A stretch of 64,000 bases of DNA. Origin: Verrucomicrobium sp. BvORR106. GTDB taxonomy: Bacteria > Verrucomicrobiota > Verrucomicrobiia > Verrucomicrobiales > Verrucomicrobiaceae. Positions 50,561 to 60,530 of this stretch are shown piece by piece. Below the pieces are notes generated by a model. The model was given only the letters and a program-made list of their open reading frames with translations, was not told the DNA's origin and made no database searches. The position numbers and the translations under genes were made by a program. Numbering within the stretch: position 1 is the first letter of the stretch; the number at the start of each line of letters is the position of its first letter. The stretch is from positions 172,548 through 236,547 of the forward strand of contig NZ_BATR01000092.1 of the NCBI RefSeq assembly GCF_000739655.1, read 5' to 3'.

Positions 50561-52790
50561 CTAGCTGGGGAGACTGAAGAAAAAGGTGGCCCCTTTGCCG
50601 GGCGAGGAGTCCACCCAGATCTGGCCGTGATGACGCTCCACAATGCGTTTGCAAAGGGCCAGGCCAATGCCGGTGCCCGGATACTGCTCCCTCGCGTGCA
50701 GGCGCTGGAAAATGACAAAGATGCGGTCAAAGAACTTGGGCTCGATGCCAATCCCGTTGTCACGGACGGAGATGACCCACTCTCCCCGGCAAGGCTGGGC
50801 GCTGACGTGAATGTGTGGTGCCTGCTCGCTGCGGAACTTGAGCGCGTTGCCAATGAGGTTCTGGAACACCTGGCGTAACTGCAGCTCATCCGCATTCACA
50901 GTGGGGAGCGTGTCTGCGGTGATGACGGCCGAGGATTCCTTGATGGTGACTTCCAGATCTGTGAGGACCGACTGGACGAGCTGTCCGCAGGAGACGGGCG
51001 CAAGCTCGCGTCCGCGTGTGCCTACCCGTGAATAGGAGAGCAGGTCCTGGATAAGATTGCGCATGCGGGCAGCACCATCCACAGCGGTGGCGATGAACTG
51101 GCCAGCCTCCTCATTGAGATCGCTCTTGTACCTGCGTTCCAGAAGCTGCAGGTAGCTGGTGATCATGCGGAGGGGCTCCTGAAGATCGTGGGAGGCGATG
51201 TAGGCGAACTGCTCCAGCTCCTGATTCGAGCGCCGCAGATCTTCCTCGAACCGCTTGCGCTTCGTGATGTCGTGCATGATGGCGGTGTAGATGACCCGGT
51301 TTCCGGTGTGGGTCACGCTTACCGACATGATGAGGGGGACAATGCTGCCGTCCTTGCGGCGACCGAGGAGCTCCCGGCTCTGGCCTTGGCGATCGGCATC
51401 CGTCGCACTGGAGGCATCCGGGCCGGTGTGGGCGGGAGAGAGCAGGTTGGGAGCAGGGACGATGACGCTGATGTTGCGGCCGATGATCTGCCCCCCGCTG
51501 GTAGCCAAAGATCTGCGCAGCGGCAGGATTGATGGATTGGATGAGGCCTTTGTCATCCATGGTGACGATGGCTTCTACCGCCGTCTCCAGGATGGAGCTA
51601 AGGCGTGCTTCCCGGTCGCGAAGCTCCATCTCTGCCTGCTTGCGGTCAGTGATGTCCGTGGCGATCCCGCCCAAGGCGATGACTTGACCATCCGAATCCA
51701 GGACGGGAAACTTCACGCTGACATAGGTGTGGGCCACGCTGGCATGGGGGGCGATTTCCTCCAGCACCATGGCCTGCCCGGTGGCGAGCACTTTGGCGTC
51801 GTTGTCGCGGAAGGCGCGGGCAAACTCTGGGGGGAAGATGTCGTAGTCATTTTTGCCCGCCATCTGTTCCTTGGTCAGATGAAACAGCTCTTCGAAGCGC
51901 CGGTTCACCATCTGGTAAACCCCGTCCCGGTCCTTCAGGAAGACCACGGCGGTGGTATTGTCCAGAATGGCCTGGAGGCGGGCTTCCAGCTCGTGCTGGG
52001 TACGGTCGGCCTTGCGCTTGGCGGTGAGATCGCTGGCGATGCCCAGAAAGCCGGTGGGCTGCCCGGCGTCATCCCGCATGATGGTGACGGTGAGCATCAC
52101 CGGCAGCCGGCTGCCGTCCTTGCGGAGGTAAGTCCACTCGTTTTCGTCCGGCGGCCCGAGGAGGGCTTTGGCTACAAAGGTATGGAAACCGACTTCAACG
52201 GGGAAGCCGAGCTCCTGGGTCAGAGCGGCAGCCCGGCGGGCGATCTCCTGTGGATCGTGGAAGATCGAGGGGCTGGTCTTCCCGATGACCTCCGCGGCCT
52301 TGTAGCCCAGAAGCTGCTCGGCACCGACGTTGAATCCCTGGATGATGCCATCGGTGCGACAGGAGATGATGGCGAGGTTGGCCCCGTCCAGCATGGCGCG
52401 CTGCAGGGCGCTCTTGGCGCGTAGCTCATCTTCAAGCTGCTTGAATCGCGTCGTGTCCCGGGCGGCAGCGAAGATGATCTGCCGCTCCATGTCAGGCTGG
52501 GCCCGCCACTCGAGCCAGCGATAGGTGCCGTCCTTGCACCGGTACCGGTTCTCAAAGGCAATGGTGTTGGACCCCGTGTTGATGCGACTGGCCTCCACCT
52601 CAGTCCGGGCAAAGTCATCCGGGTGGACAAAGGCCCGGTACGGCTGGGCCATGAGCTCCTCTGTGGTGTAGCCAAGGGTGCGTTCCCATGCGGGATTCAG
52701 CCTCTTGAAATAGCCATCAAATCCGGCGATGCACATCAGATCCAGGGAGTGATCGAAGAAGCTTTTCAGATCGGCTTCGTCACTGTTCAT
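50561..52790 (-). pseudogene. Multi-PAS sensor histidine kinase, frameshifted
   Basis: Two overlapping frames together make one kinase. The first (52790 to about 51497) has four PAS domains (SFFDHSLDLMCIAGFDGYFKRLN, ..., AIVTMDDKGLIQSINPAAAQIFGYQ). It then enters a frame with no domain at a run of six G (plus-strand C6 at 51491-51496). The other frame resumes the PAS (GQIIGRNISVIVPAP) and gives HisKA (YIASHDLQEPLRMITSYLQLLERR) and HATPase_c (NLIGNALKFRS, GTGIGLALCKRIVERHHGQ). Five G would restore one frame. Start 52790 has GGAG nine bases upstream. It may be a pseudogene, a slippage-regulated gene, or a sequence error. Confidence 0.8.
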
Positions 52791-52921
52791 GATGCTCATC
52801 TCCCCAGGATTTGTTCCACGTTTATTAATAGTAGCGAAACGCTTTGCCGCTTGGCAAGAACGTAGTTTGAGATTGAAGGCCTGCCTCCAGCCGGCCTCTA
52901 TGCAGGCGGGAGGGGTACTGG

Positions 52922-52938
52922 GTACCACTTTGGTGGTA
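52922..52938. promoter_or_regulatory. Inverted repeat upstream of the PAS kinase
   Basis: TACCAC-TTTG-GTGGTA, 6-base arms with a 4-base loop, lies about 130 bases upstream of the kinase start (minus strand) and just beyond the ilvH terminator. It could be an operator or a weak hairpin; nothing else in the sequence decides it. Confidence 0.3.
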
Positions 52939-52953
52939 TGAAGGTGGCAAGGC

Positions 52954-52988
52954 AAAAAAATGCCCCGCATGCACTGGGCAGGCGGGGC
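52954..52988 (-). terminator. Rho-independent terminator of the ilv operon
   Basis: On the minus strand, GCCCCGC pairs with GCGGGGC around a 13-base loop and is followed by ATTTTTTT. It sits 41 bases after the ilvH stop and separates the ilv genes from the sensor kinase. Confidence 0.88.
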
Positions 52989-53028
52989 AAAAAGGGAAGT
53001 GTCTGGAATTCGGCCAGTCCGATGTTGG

Positions 53029-53574
53029 CTAGGTCTCGGCCACGCCACGTGCCATCACCACTTTACCGGTGCGCACCGTTTCGATGATCTCGAAGCGGCC
53101 CAGCAGGTTGACGGCGGCGTCCACCTTGTCGCTGTTGCCGGTGATCATGATGACCATGGACTGCTCCTGCAGGTCCACCGTTTTGCCGTTGAAGTGCTCG
53201 ATGATCTGAAGGATCTCCGTGCGGTGCTCGGCAGTGGCCAGGATCTTGATGAGAACGAGTTCCTTCACCACGGCATCCTTGTCGGAGTGCTCGTAGCAGT
53301 GGATCACGTCGATGAGCTTGTTGCACTGCATGATGATCTGGTGCAGGCCTTCGGGATGGCCGCTGATGCCCACGGTCATGCGGGAGAAGCGGGGATCACG
53401 GCCCTGCGACACCACGAGGGAGTCGATGTTGAAGCCGCGGCGGCTGAACACCTGACAGATGTGGCCCAGGACACCCGGCTTGTTCGACACGTACATGCTC
53501 AGGGTGTGCACGTTCACGATGTCGGGCTGGGGGGCGGGTTTGCGATCGGTAGTGATGATGTTGCGGTCGGACAT
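53029..53574 (-). CDS. ilvH: Acetolactate synthase small (regulatory) subunit
   Basis: 181 residues. N-terminal ACT domain: HTLSMYVSNKPGVLGHICQVFSRRGFNIDSLVVSQGRDPRFSRMTV, which binds valine for feedback inhibition. The C-terminal ferredoxin-like domain follows (VLIKILATAEHRTEILQIIEHFNGKTVDL ... GRFEIIETVRTGKVVMARG). It activates the IlvB catalytic subunit. Normally it follows ilvB directly; here a 460-base cassette lies between them. Confidence 0.95.
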   Translation of the reverse strand: MSDRNIITTDRKPAPQPDIVNVHTLSMYVSNKPGVLGHICQVFSRRGFNIDSLVVSQGRDPRFSRMTVGISGHPEGLHQIIMQCNKLIDVIHCYEHSDKDAVVKELVLIKILATAEHRTEILQIIEHFNGKTVDLQEQSMVIMITGNSDKVDAAVNLLGRFEIIETVRTGKVVMARGVAET

Positions 53575-53581
53575 TTTGGGG

Positions 53582-54030
53582 AAAGTAAAAAGTTAAGAGT
53601 GAAAAGTGATAAGTGGAGAGCTAGCCGCTGAATTTCGAGATGATCGTGTTGAGCATTCGTTCGATTTCGGAACTGAGAGCGGCTAGAGATTGGTGGTCTT
53701 GGATCGAGAGAAAGCCGAGGTCTCGGCAGAGTTCGAGTTGTGTTTGGGTTTCAAAAAGTGACCCTCTGGAGAATTGCAGGAATCTGACGTAGTCAGGGAA
53801 TGATCCGCGTCCATTTCCCTCAGCAATGTTTGAGGGGATGGAGACGGCGGCCCGTCTGATTTGTTGTGTCAGTCCAAACTGCTCTTCTTTGGGAAACTTG
53901 CGGGAGACCAGGTAGATCTCCCGCACCAGTGCCATCGACTTTTGCCAAACCACCAGATCTCGATAACTCTTGATCTCACCCATGACAGCCATCTCCGGCA
54001 CTTTTCACTTTTTACTTACCACTTTTTACT
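53582..54030 (-). mobile_element. Four-helix-bundle (IVP) cassette with AT-rich flanks
   Basis: The gene at 53621-53983 is bordered by AT-rich runs built of short AAAAGT/AAGTGA-like words: on the left AAGTAAAAAGTTAAGAGTGA and more up to about 53620, on the right CACTTTTCACTTTTTACTTA up to about 54030. The right run is close to the reverse complement of the left. These ends and the gene inside resemble the intervening-sequence cassettes that carry four-helix-bundle proteins. Boundaries are approximate. Confidence 0.55.
53621..53983 (-). CDS. Four-helix-bundle protein (23S rRNA IVP family)
   Basis: About 120 residues. Family signature: YRDLVVWQKSMALVREIYLVSRKFPKEEQFGLTQQIRRAAVSIPSNIAEGNGRGS, then LQFSRGSLFETQTQLELCRDLGF and a C-terminal helix. 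Members are encoded within 23S rRNA intervening sequences or as stand-alone genes; they form pentameric helical bundles, and their function is unclear. It lies between ilvB and ilvH in the same direction, so it would be co-transcribed with them. Start 53983 is preferred; 53992 and 54001 are alternatives. Confidence 0.9.
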   Translation of the reverse strand: MGEIKSYRDLVVWQKSMALVREIYLVSRKFPKEEQFGLTQQIRRAAVSIPSNIAEGNGRGSFPDYVRFLQFSRGSLFETQTQLELCRDLGFLSIQDHQSLAALSSEIERMLNTIISKFSG

Positions 54031-54035
54031 AGCTA

Positions 54036-55763
54036 CTACGTCGAACCCACGGGCTTCTCCATCTTGTGCTTCGGAGGCTCGATGAGCATGTCCTCCAGGG
54101 CCGCGCCGGCGGGGATCATGGGGAACACGTTTTCGGTCTTGATGCACTCGGCTTCGATGAGGCAGGGGCCTTCGTTGTAGTCGAGGGCTTGCTGGAGGAC
54201 GCGCTCCACATCGGCGGGGCGGCGGATGTGGAAGCCCTTGATGCCATAGGCCTCGGCGAGCTTCACGAAGTCGGGGTTGCCGATGAGATCCACGCCGCTT
54301 TCACGGTTGTCGAAGAACAACTCCTGCCACTGGCGCACCATGCCGAGGTAGTGGTTGTTGAGCACGATGATCTTGAGGGGCAGCTTGAGGATGGCGGCGG
54401 TGGCCAGTTCAAACAGGGTCATCTGGAAGCCGCCATCACCGCTGATGGAAACCACGATGTCATTCGGGCAGCCGAGCTGGGCGCCGATGGCTGCGGGGAA
54501 GCCGAAGCCCATGGTGCCGGCGCCGCCGGAGCTGAGCCACTTGAAGCTTTCGTCGTTCTTGTAGAACTGGGCCGCCCACATCTGGTGCTGGCCCACGTCG
54601 GTGGAGACGATGGCCTTGCCCTTGGTGAGCTGGTAGAGCTCGTCGATCACCTGCTGCATGCGCAGGCCACCCTGCTTCTTGTAATTCAGCGGGAACTTCT
54701 TCTTGTAGCCGTCCAGCGTCTCGTTCCACGTGGTGGTGTCGAGCGGGCTGAGGTGCGGGAGCAGCTCCTTGAGAGCAGCTTTGGCATCGCCCTTCACAAA
54801 CACATCCGCCCTGATCATCTTGTTGGCCTCGGCCTCATCAATATCGAAGTGGACGATGTTGGCGTTGCGTGCGAATGCGCTTGGCTTGCCGATGATGCGG
54901 TCGTCGAAGCGGGAGCCGATGTTGATGATGCAGTCGCACTCGCAGATGGCCTTGTTGGCGTAGGCGGTGCCGTGCATACCCAGCATGCCCAGGCTCAGAC
55001 GGTGAGTTTCAGGAAACACACCCTTGCCCAGCAGCGTGTTGGTCACGGGGCAGTTGAGGGTCTCGGCCAGGGCCATGAGCTCCTTGTCGGCGCGGGCGAT
55101 CATCGCGCCGTGGCCGGCGAGGATGAGCGGACGCTTGGCCTGCATGATGAGCTTGGCGGCTTCTTGAACGGACTTCTTGTCGATCTTGAGGGACTCCTCA
55201 GGATGATAACCGGGGAGGTCGATCTCAGCATTGAGGTCGCCGGTGAAGGGGCCCTGGCTGATGTCCTTGGGAATGTCGATGAGCACCGGGCCGGGGCGGC
55301 CGGTGGTGGCGATGAAATGGGCCTCACGGGCGATGCGCGGGAGGTCATTCGTGTTCTTCACCAGGTAGTTGTGTTTGCACACAGGGGTGGTGATGTTGAA
55401 GATGTCCGCCTCCTGGAAGGCGTCCTTGCCCAGCATCCACGACACGGTCTGGCCGCAAATGACGATCATCGGCACGGAGTCCATCTGGGCGGTCATGATG
55501 CCCGTCACGGTGTTGCCAGCGCCGGGGCCGGAGGTCACCAGCACCACTGCGGGCCTGCCGGTGGCACGGGCATAGCCGTCAGCCATGTGCACGGCACCCT
55601 GCTCGTGACGCACCAAGACGAACTTGATGTTCGATTTCACGGTCTCCAGAGCGTCGAAGATCGGCAGTGCGGCTCCGCCGGAATACCCGAACACGTACTC
55701 GATCCCCAATTGGTCGAGTGTCTTGATGAGCGCTTGTGCGCCGTCCAATTTTTCGGTGGTCAT
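54036..55763 (-). CDS. ilvB: Acetolactate synthase large (catalytic) subunit
   Basis: 575 residues. ThDP-dependent enzyme for the first shared step of valine, leucine and isoleucine synthesis. N-terminal [14 protein letters not shown] and [39 protein letters not shown] carry the ThDP Glu; the central domain binds FAD; the C-terminal ThDP motif is [18 protein letters not shown] ... [13 protein letters not shown]. It begins the operon with ilvH and the inserted cassette. The 243-base gap (55764-56006) to divergent polX must hold both promoters. No leader peptide or attenuator is seen. Confidence 0.96.
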   Translation of the reverse strand: MTTEKLDGAQALIKTLDQLGIEYVFGYSGGAALPIFDALETVKSNIKFVLVRHEQGAVHMADGYARATGRPAVVLVTSGPGAGNTVTGIMTAQMDSVPMIVICGQTVSWMLGKDAFQEADIFNITTPVCKHNYLVKNTNDLPRIAREAHFIATTGRPGPVLIDIPKDISQGPFTGDLNAEIDLPGYHPEESLKIDKKSVQEAAKLIMQAKRPLILAGHGAMIARADKELMALAETLNCPVTNTLLGKGVFPETHRLSLGMLGMHGTAYANKAICECDCIINIGSRFDDRIIGKPSAFARNANIVHFDIDEAEANKMIRADVFVKGDAKAALKELLPHLSPLDTTTWNETLDGYKKKFPLNYKKQGGLRMQQVIDELYQLTKGKAIVSTDVGQHQMWAAQFYKNDESFKWLSSGGAGTMGFGFPAAIGAQLGCPNDIVVSISGDGGFQMTLFELATAAILKLPLKIIVLNNHYLGMVRQWQELFFDNRESGVDLIGNPDFVKLAEAYGIKGFHIRRPADVERVLQQALDYNEGPCLIEAECIKTENVFPMIPAGAALEDMLIEPPKHKMEKPVGST

Positions 55764-56006
55764 GAGTTGGTCTCCTGAAAAGTGCGAATTTAGGGGGTTA
55801 AGCTCGCATGAAAGGGCTGTTCAGCAATCGAAAATTGCATTTTTTTGGTCAAAATGAAGTTTTCGTGAACTGTGCCGGTCTTAAAATTGGCGAATTGTCT
55901 CTCGAAATGCGTCTGGGGCGCAGTGGGGGTGTGTGAAGATTGGATGGATTTACGCTGTGACGCACATTTCGTTGCGTCGTTCGAGTTCATCGCCACTCTT
56001 CGCAGC

Positions 56007-57740
56007 ATGACTGCTGAAGTGATGGCCACCGTTTTGCGCAACATCGCGCTCCTGCTCGACCTCAAAGGGGAAAACCCCTTCAAGACCCGGGCTTACAATA
56101 CGGGAGCGGAGATCGTGGAGACCTTCAGTGGGGACATCGTGGCCCGTGCCGCCGCCAATGACCTGAAAGGGGTGAAAGGGTTGGGCGATGCCCTGCAGCA
56201 GAAGCTGAATGAGTTGGCCAGCACGGGGAAGCTGGAGTTCTATGAAAGGCTGCGGGCAGAGTTCCCGGAGGGGATCCTTGCGCTCTATGATGTGCAGGGA
56301 CTGGGCGGAAAGAAGATCAAGATGCTATGGGAGCAGCTTCAAGTGGGAAACCTGGCGAGCCTGAAAGCAGCGTGCGAAAGCGGGGCGGTGGCCAAGCTCT
56401 CTGGGTTTGGCGACAAGACCGCAGCGAAGATCCTGGAGTCCCTGGCATTCCGTGAGAGTCATGCCGATGAATTCCGTCTGGAACAGGTGGCGCCCACCGT
56501 GGAACTGATTCTAGGGATGCTGCGTGAGCATCCCAATGTGTCGCGTGCCGGGGTGGCGGGAAGCTACCGCCGGGCCAAGGAGACGGTGCATGATCTGGAC
56601 TTCCTCGTCTCCACCAAGAATCCTGGACCGGTGATGGAGGACTTTGTGAAGATGCCGATGGTGGCTCAGATCCTCGCGCAAGGAGAGACCAAGTCGAGCG
56701 TTCTGCTGGAAAGCGGCGTGCAGTGTGACCTGCGGGCAGTGACGAGTGCAGAGTACGCCTGCGCCATGGTTTACTTCACCGGGAGCAAGGAGCACAACGT
56801 GGCCCTGCGCCAGCGGGCGCTGGCGAGGGGGCTGTCCCTGAATGAATACGCGCTGTCCCCCACCCAGCCGGGTGGGGAAAGTCCCGAGTGCTATGATGAA
56901 GCTGACGTGTACCGCGCGCTGGGGCTGGACTTCGTGGAGCCAGAACTGCGGGAGAACACTGGCGAGATCAAGGCCGCTGAGGAAGGAGACCTGCCCAAGC
57001 TCGTGGAGATCTCGAACCTGAGGGGTGTGTTTCACAACCACACCACGGCCAGCGATGGCGTGAACTCGCTGGAGGAGATGGCCGAGGAGGCTCAGGAGCT
57101 GGGGCTGCAGTATCTGGGCATCGCTGACCACAGCAAGGCTTCCTTCCAGGCCAACGGGTTGGATGAAAAACGTCTGCGTGCTCAGATCGCAGAGATCCGC
57201 CGGCTGAATGCCACTTATGAGGGGTTCAAGCTGTTTGCCGGGAGCGAGGTGGACATTCTGAAGGATGGGTCGCTCGACTTTTCAGATGAGTTGATGTCGG
57301 AGCTCGACTACGTGGTGGCCTCAGTGCACAACGTCTTCACCCTGCCGGAGGCGGAGATGACGAAGCGTATCATCCGCGCCATTGAGAACCCGTATGTGAC
57401 CATGCTGGGCCACCTGACGGGGCGACTGCTGCTGCAGCGCCCATCTTATGCAGTGAATGTCCCCGCCATCATTGAGGCGGCAGCCGCCACCGGCACCATC
57501 ATCGAGCTGAACGCCAACCCCTGGCGTCTGGACATGGACTGGCGCTGGTGGAAGCTCGCGAAGGAGAAGGGCGTGAAGTGTTCCATCAACCCAGATGCAC
57601 ACTCCACTCGCGGCCTGCACGACGTGTTCTATGGCGTGAGGCTGGCTCGCAAGGGCTGGCTGACCCGGGCCGACGTGGTGAACTGCCTGCCGCTGGGGCA
57701 GATCGAGGAAATACTGAAGGGGAAGAGGGATAAGGGCTAA
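56007..57740 (+). CDS. polX: Family X DNA polymerase with PHP domain
   Basis: About 577 residues, the normal length. The N-terminal 8-kDa domain (VLRNIALLLDLKGENPFKTRAYNTGAEIVETF) and helix-hairpin-helix segments (VKGLGDALQQKLNEL; LGGKKIKMLWEQL) precede the nucleotidyltransferase core (VAGSYRRAKETVHDLDFLVST, catalytic Asp pair). A PHP exonuclease domain follows from about residue 340 (GVFHNHTTASDGVNSLEEM, IADHSKA, GSEVDIL, NPDAHS). It fills short gaps and processes ends in base-excision repair. ATG 56007 fits the family's usual N-terminus. Confidence 0.93.
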   Translation: MTAEVMATVLRNIALLLDLKGENPFKTRAYNTGAEIVETFSGDIVARAAANDLKGVKGLGDALQQKLNELASTGKLEFYERLRAEFPEGILALYDVQGLGGKKIKMLWEQLQVGNLASLKAACESGAVAKLSGFGDKTAAKILESLAFRESHADEFRLEQVAPTVELILGMLREHPNVSRAGVAGSYRRAKETVHDLDFLVSTKNPGPVMEDFVKMPMVAQILAQGETKSSVLLESGVQCDLRAVTSAEYACAMVYFTGSKEHNVALRQRALARGLSLNEYALSPTQPGGESPECYDEADVYRALGLDFVEPELRENTGEIKAAEEGDLPKLVEISNLRGVFHNHTTASDGVNSLEEMAEEAQELGLQYLGIADHSKASFQANGLDEKRLRAQIAEIRRLNATYEGFKLFAGSEVDILKDGSLDFSDELMSELDYVVASVHNVFTLPEAEMTKRIIRAIENPYVTMLGHLTGRLLLQRPSYAVNVPAIIEAAAATGTIIELNANPWRLDMDWRWWKLAKEKGVKCSINPDAHSTRGLHDVFYGVRLARKGWLTRADVVNCLPLGQIEEILKGKRDKG

Positions 57741-57761
57741 GGGAAGAGGGATAAGGAATTG

Positions 57762-57783
57762 GGGAGATGCTCGCGCATCTCCC
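57762..57783. terminator. Hairpin between convergent polX and ceramidase-like genes
   Basis: GGGAGATGC-TCGC-GCATCTCCC, a perfect 9-bp stem with a 4-base loop, in the 66-base gap between the two stops. Without a T tract it is a probable bidirectional terminator. Just before it a 16-base word, GGGAAGAGGGATAAGG, occurs twice (about 57720 and 57741), the first copy covering the polX stop. Confidence 0.6.
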
Positions 57784-57806
57784 GCGCTTCCGGTTTCCCG
57801 CTCCCT

Positions 57807-59369
57807 CTATTTCACCTCGGGCTTCACGCTGCCGTAGGTCCAGGCCCGGCCGAAGGGCGGTGCGGGGAGGCGCTCGGGCATCTTGTCCGGGGTCATCTGT
57901 TTGGCGAGTTCGATGCCGGCATCAGCCATCTGGGTGCCGGCGGTGACCTCCAGGTTGCTGTAGAAGGAGAGGCGGGTTTCATAGCCGCCGCCATTCGGGC
58001 CAAAGGCTTCCTCCGTGGGAACATAACCGGTGCAGCCGTTGGCGAGTTCCACCGGGAAGGTCATGGGGAAGCCGGTTTCCTTTTTGATGCGCAGTCCATT
58101 GGCCACGAAGTATTCCGCAGGATTGCTCACGCAGACGAGGGGCCCCACCTGGAGGGCCTGAACCTCGACTTCACATGCGGGTTCTTTCTGGACGAGGGCA
58201 TCGAGCATGACGATCTCCTTGGCAAACATCCAGGCGGTGGTGTCGCCCTTGGGCTTGGGCTGCTGCACGAGTTCTGTGCTTTCCTTGACCCGCTCGGGGG
58301 AGGGGATGCGGCGTTTGATCTTCCAGACCTTTTGCCTGGCATCGAGCCGGGCTTCGGTGGTCTTGGGCATGGAGAAGATGACCTTCACGGCCTCAGCCCC
58401 CACGCGCCCACCCACCAGGCGGCTCCACTCCTCCGGGCCAGGGCGCTGGAACTTGCTGAAGTTGTCCACCTGGGTGACATCGCCACAGGCCCCCTGGAGG
58501 AAGACCACTGGCACGCGGGTGTGCAGGGCGCCCTGGATGGTCTGCTCCAGGTCATAGATCCAGTTTGCGGAAATACCGCCAGGATTGGTGGTGGCGTGGC
58601 AGGAGAAGTTGACCATCACACCCAGGAGATTGCCCGTCATGTCCCAGGCGGCCACTACACCCACATCGGGGTCGATGGGGCCGGCATAGTCCACGTTGTC
58701 GGGATTGCCTACGCCCGGGTGGCTCCAGGCCTCGCCGTTTTTCATTTTGACGCGACGGTTGAAGGCGACCTTGTCCTCCGTCCCGACGCCGAATCCAAGC
58801 TGGGCGGGCACCTTGTTTTTGTCGGCCCAGACGACGCCATCGACGATGGCTTTGATGACGGTCTGTAGGTAGCCGGGGTCCGCGCAAGAGGACTCTTCAT
58901 AGGCGAGCTTTTTGACCAGATCGCTGGCGAAGTCGAGTTCACCCGGCTGGATCATGCCGACTGGGCCGGAGGAGTGGGAGTGTGAGGCTCCGATCATGAC
59001 GGCATCGCCGGGAATGCCGCACTTTTTGGTGATCTGCTCACGTGCTGCCAGAACCACGCTGCGGGGGACAATGAGGGCGTCCAGACCGACGAGGGCGACG
59101 CGCTTGGTGCCATCGTCAAAGACGCCGACGCGCACCTTGCAGGGATCATGAAACGTGGTGTGGAAGGACTTGCCGTAGCCACCGGGCTGCTCCATGCCGA
59201 TGGCCGGGGTGATGTCCCGCTCGGCGAAGCCGGCTTTGATGTTGGAGGAGGCCTCTGGCGTCTTCACGCCTGCGGGGGATGCGGGCGCTGCCGCGGAGGC
59301 GTTCCAGAGCAACGCGCAGGTGGACAGGCCGGCGGCGAGCGTCAGGCAAAGAGCATGGAGTGGCTTCAT
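57807..59369 (-). CDS. Neutral/alkaline non-lysosomal ceramidase-like secreted protein
   Basis: About 520 residues with a signal peptide (MKPLHALCLTLAAGLSTCALLWNASA). The N-terminal region has KAGFAERDITPAIGMEQPGGYG, LVGLDALIVPR and the metal-binding ASHSHSSGP, then NFSCHATTNPGGISANWIYDLEQTI and FLQGACGDVTQ, which are the signatures of the neutral ceramidase family and its many planctomycete/verrucomicrobial relatives. True ceramidase activity is not certain. These proteins are exported and often act on glycans or lipids. Start 59369 fits the signal peptide; 59504 does not. Confidence 0.85.
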   Translation of the reverse strand: MKPLHALCLTLAAGLSTCALLWNASAAAPASPAGVKTPEASSNIKAGFAERDITPAIGMEQPGGYGKSFHTTFHDPCKVRVGVFDDGTKRVALVGLDALIVPRSVVLAAREQITKKCGIPGDAVMIGASHSHSSGPVGMIQPGELDFASDLVKKLAYEESSCADPGYLQTVIKAIVDGVVWADKNKVPAQLGFGVGTEDKVAFNRRVKMKNGEAWSHPGVGNPDNVDYAGPIDPDVGVVAAWDMTGNLLGVMVNFSCHATTNPGGISANWIYDLEQTIQGALHTRVPVVFLQGACGDVTQVDNFSKFQRPGPEEWSRLVGGRVGAEAVKVIFSMPKTTEARLDARQKVWKIKRRIPSPERVKESTELVQQPKPKGDTTAWMFAKEIVMLDALVQKEPACEVEVQALQVGPLVCVSNPAEYFVANGLRIKKETGFPMTFPVELANGCTGYVPTEEAFGPNGGGYETRLSFYSNLEVTAGTQMADAGIELAKQMTPDKMPERLPAPPFGRAWTYGSVKPEVK

Positions 59370-59502
59370 GGAGTCGCTTACGGCACGGCAAGGGGCGAAT
59401 ATTCCAAGATGAGGACAATATGCGGGGTTGTGGTGACATTTGCGCGGACCATGAGGGGCAATAGGGTGGGCAGGACGATGACGGGCATGGTACACTGGTT
59501 TC

Positions 59503-60306
59503 ATGAACCGGATGTTGCTCTGCCCGCCGGACTACTATGGGGTGCGTTACTCCATCAACCCCTGGATGGACCCGGCCCAGGGAGTGGACCACGCACTGGC
59601 CGTGAGGCAGTGGCTGGCGCTGAAGTCGAAACTGGAGGAGCTGGGGTGTGGCGTGGATGTGATGCTGCCTCAGCCCGAGTGGCCGGATCTCGTTTTCACG
59701 GCCAACGCGGCCCTGATTCAGCGGCAGCGCTGCATACTCAGTCAATTCAAACACCCGGAGCGTCAGGGAGAGACCCGCTGGTACCGTCAGAGACTGGGCA
59801 GGGATGGCTATGAGATGACGCTGTTGGACGGTGATTTCTGTTTTGAAGGGGAGGGCGACGCGCTGTTCTGTGGCGAGCGGCTCTATTGCGGGCATGGATT
59901 CCGCACGGAACCCGCAGCAGTGGAAGCGCTGGAGAAGGTGCTCGGGATCGAGGTTGCGGGGGTGCGTCTGGTGAACCCTCACTTCTACCACCTGGACACC
60001 TGCTTCTGCCCGCTGGCGGATGGCCTGGCCCTGTGGTACCCCGATGCCTTCGATCGCGCAGGCCAGGAACGGGTGAGGCGGGAAATTCCCCATCTCATGG
60101 AGGTGTCAGTGGAGGAGGCCGGCAGGTTCGCCTGCAACAGCATTGTGTTGGGCCGGGACCTGTTGATGCCAGAAGGGTGCCCGGAGGTGTCCCGGCTGCT
60201 GACCCGGTGCGGATACAGGGTCCATCCTCTACCCATGAGTGAGTTCCTCAAGGCTGGGGGCGCGTGCAAATGTCTGGTGCTGATCCTGGAGCGACGGGGA
60301 GGGTGA
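59503..60306 (+). CDS. DDAH/amidinotransferase-family hydrolase
   Basis: 267 residues in the pentein fold. Motifs: PDLVFTANAALI near the N-terminus, FEGEGDALF, PHFYHLDTCFCPL (catalytic His with Asp) and, at the C-terminus, GGACKCLVL with the nucleophilic Cys. This is the set seen in dimethylarginine dimethylaminohydrolase and related guanidino-hydrolases; the arginine/citrulline-type substrate is not decided. It starts 133 bases from the divergent ceramidase-like gene. Confidence 0.85.
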   Translation: MNRMLLCPPDYYGVRYSINPWMDPAQGVDHALAVRQWLALKSKLEELGCGVDVMLPQPEWPDLVFTANAALIQRQRCILSQFKHPERQGETRWYRQRLGRDGYEMTLLDGDFCFEGEGDALFCGERLYCGHGFRTEPAAVEALEKVLGIEVAGVRLVNPHFYHLDTCFCPLADGLALWYPDAFDRAGQERVRREIPHLMEVSVEEAGRFACNSIVLGRDLLMPEGCPEVSRLLTRCGYRVHPLPMSEFLKAGGACKCLVLILERRGG

Positions 60307-60530
60307 ATTGACCTCGCCAGTCTGGTGCAATCATGGTATGCTGATGGTCAGTCAAAGCTGTAGTGTGCCCTGCTCATGGCGTGCACCAAGAGCACGCCGT
60401 GTGGTGCCGTGACTTGAAGGAGTTGCTGGTTCCCGCCCAACGCCGGCTGCCAGCGTTCGCCATTGCTGACTGACCCTGTGGCAGGCTGGGCCGGAGACTG
60501 GGAAATGTCGAGAGATGAAAGGAGGTGCGT

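Noticed and set aside
54066..55778. 570-codon plus-strand frame
   Set aside because: Antisense of ilvB; long only because of GC-rich codon bias, with no recognisable domain.
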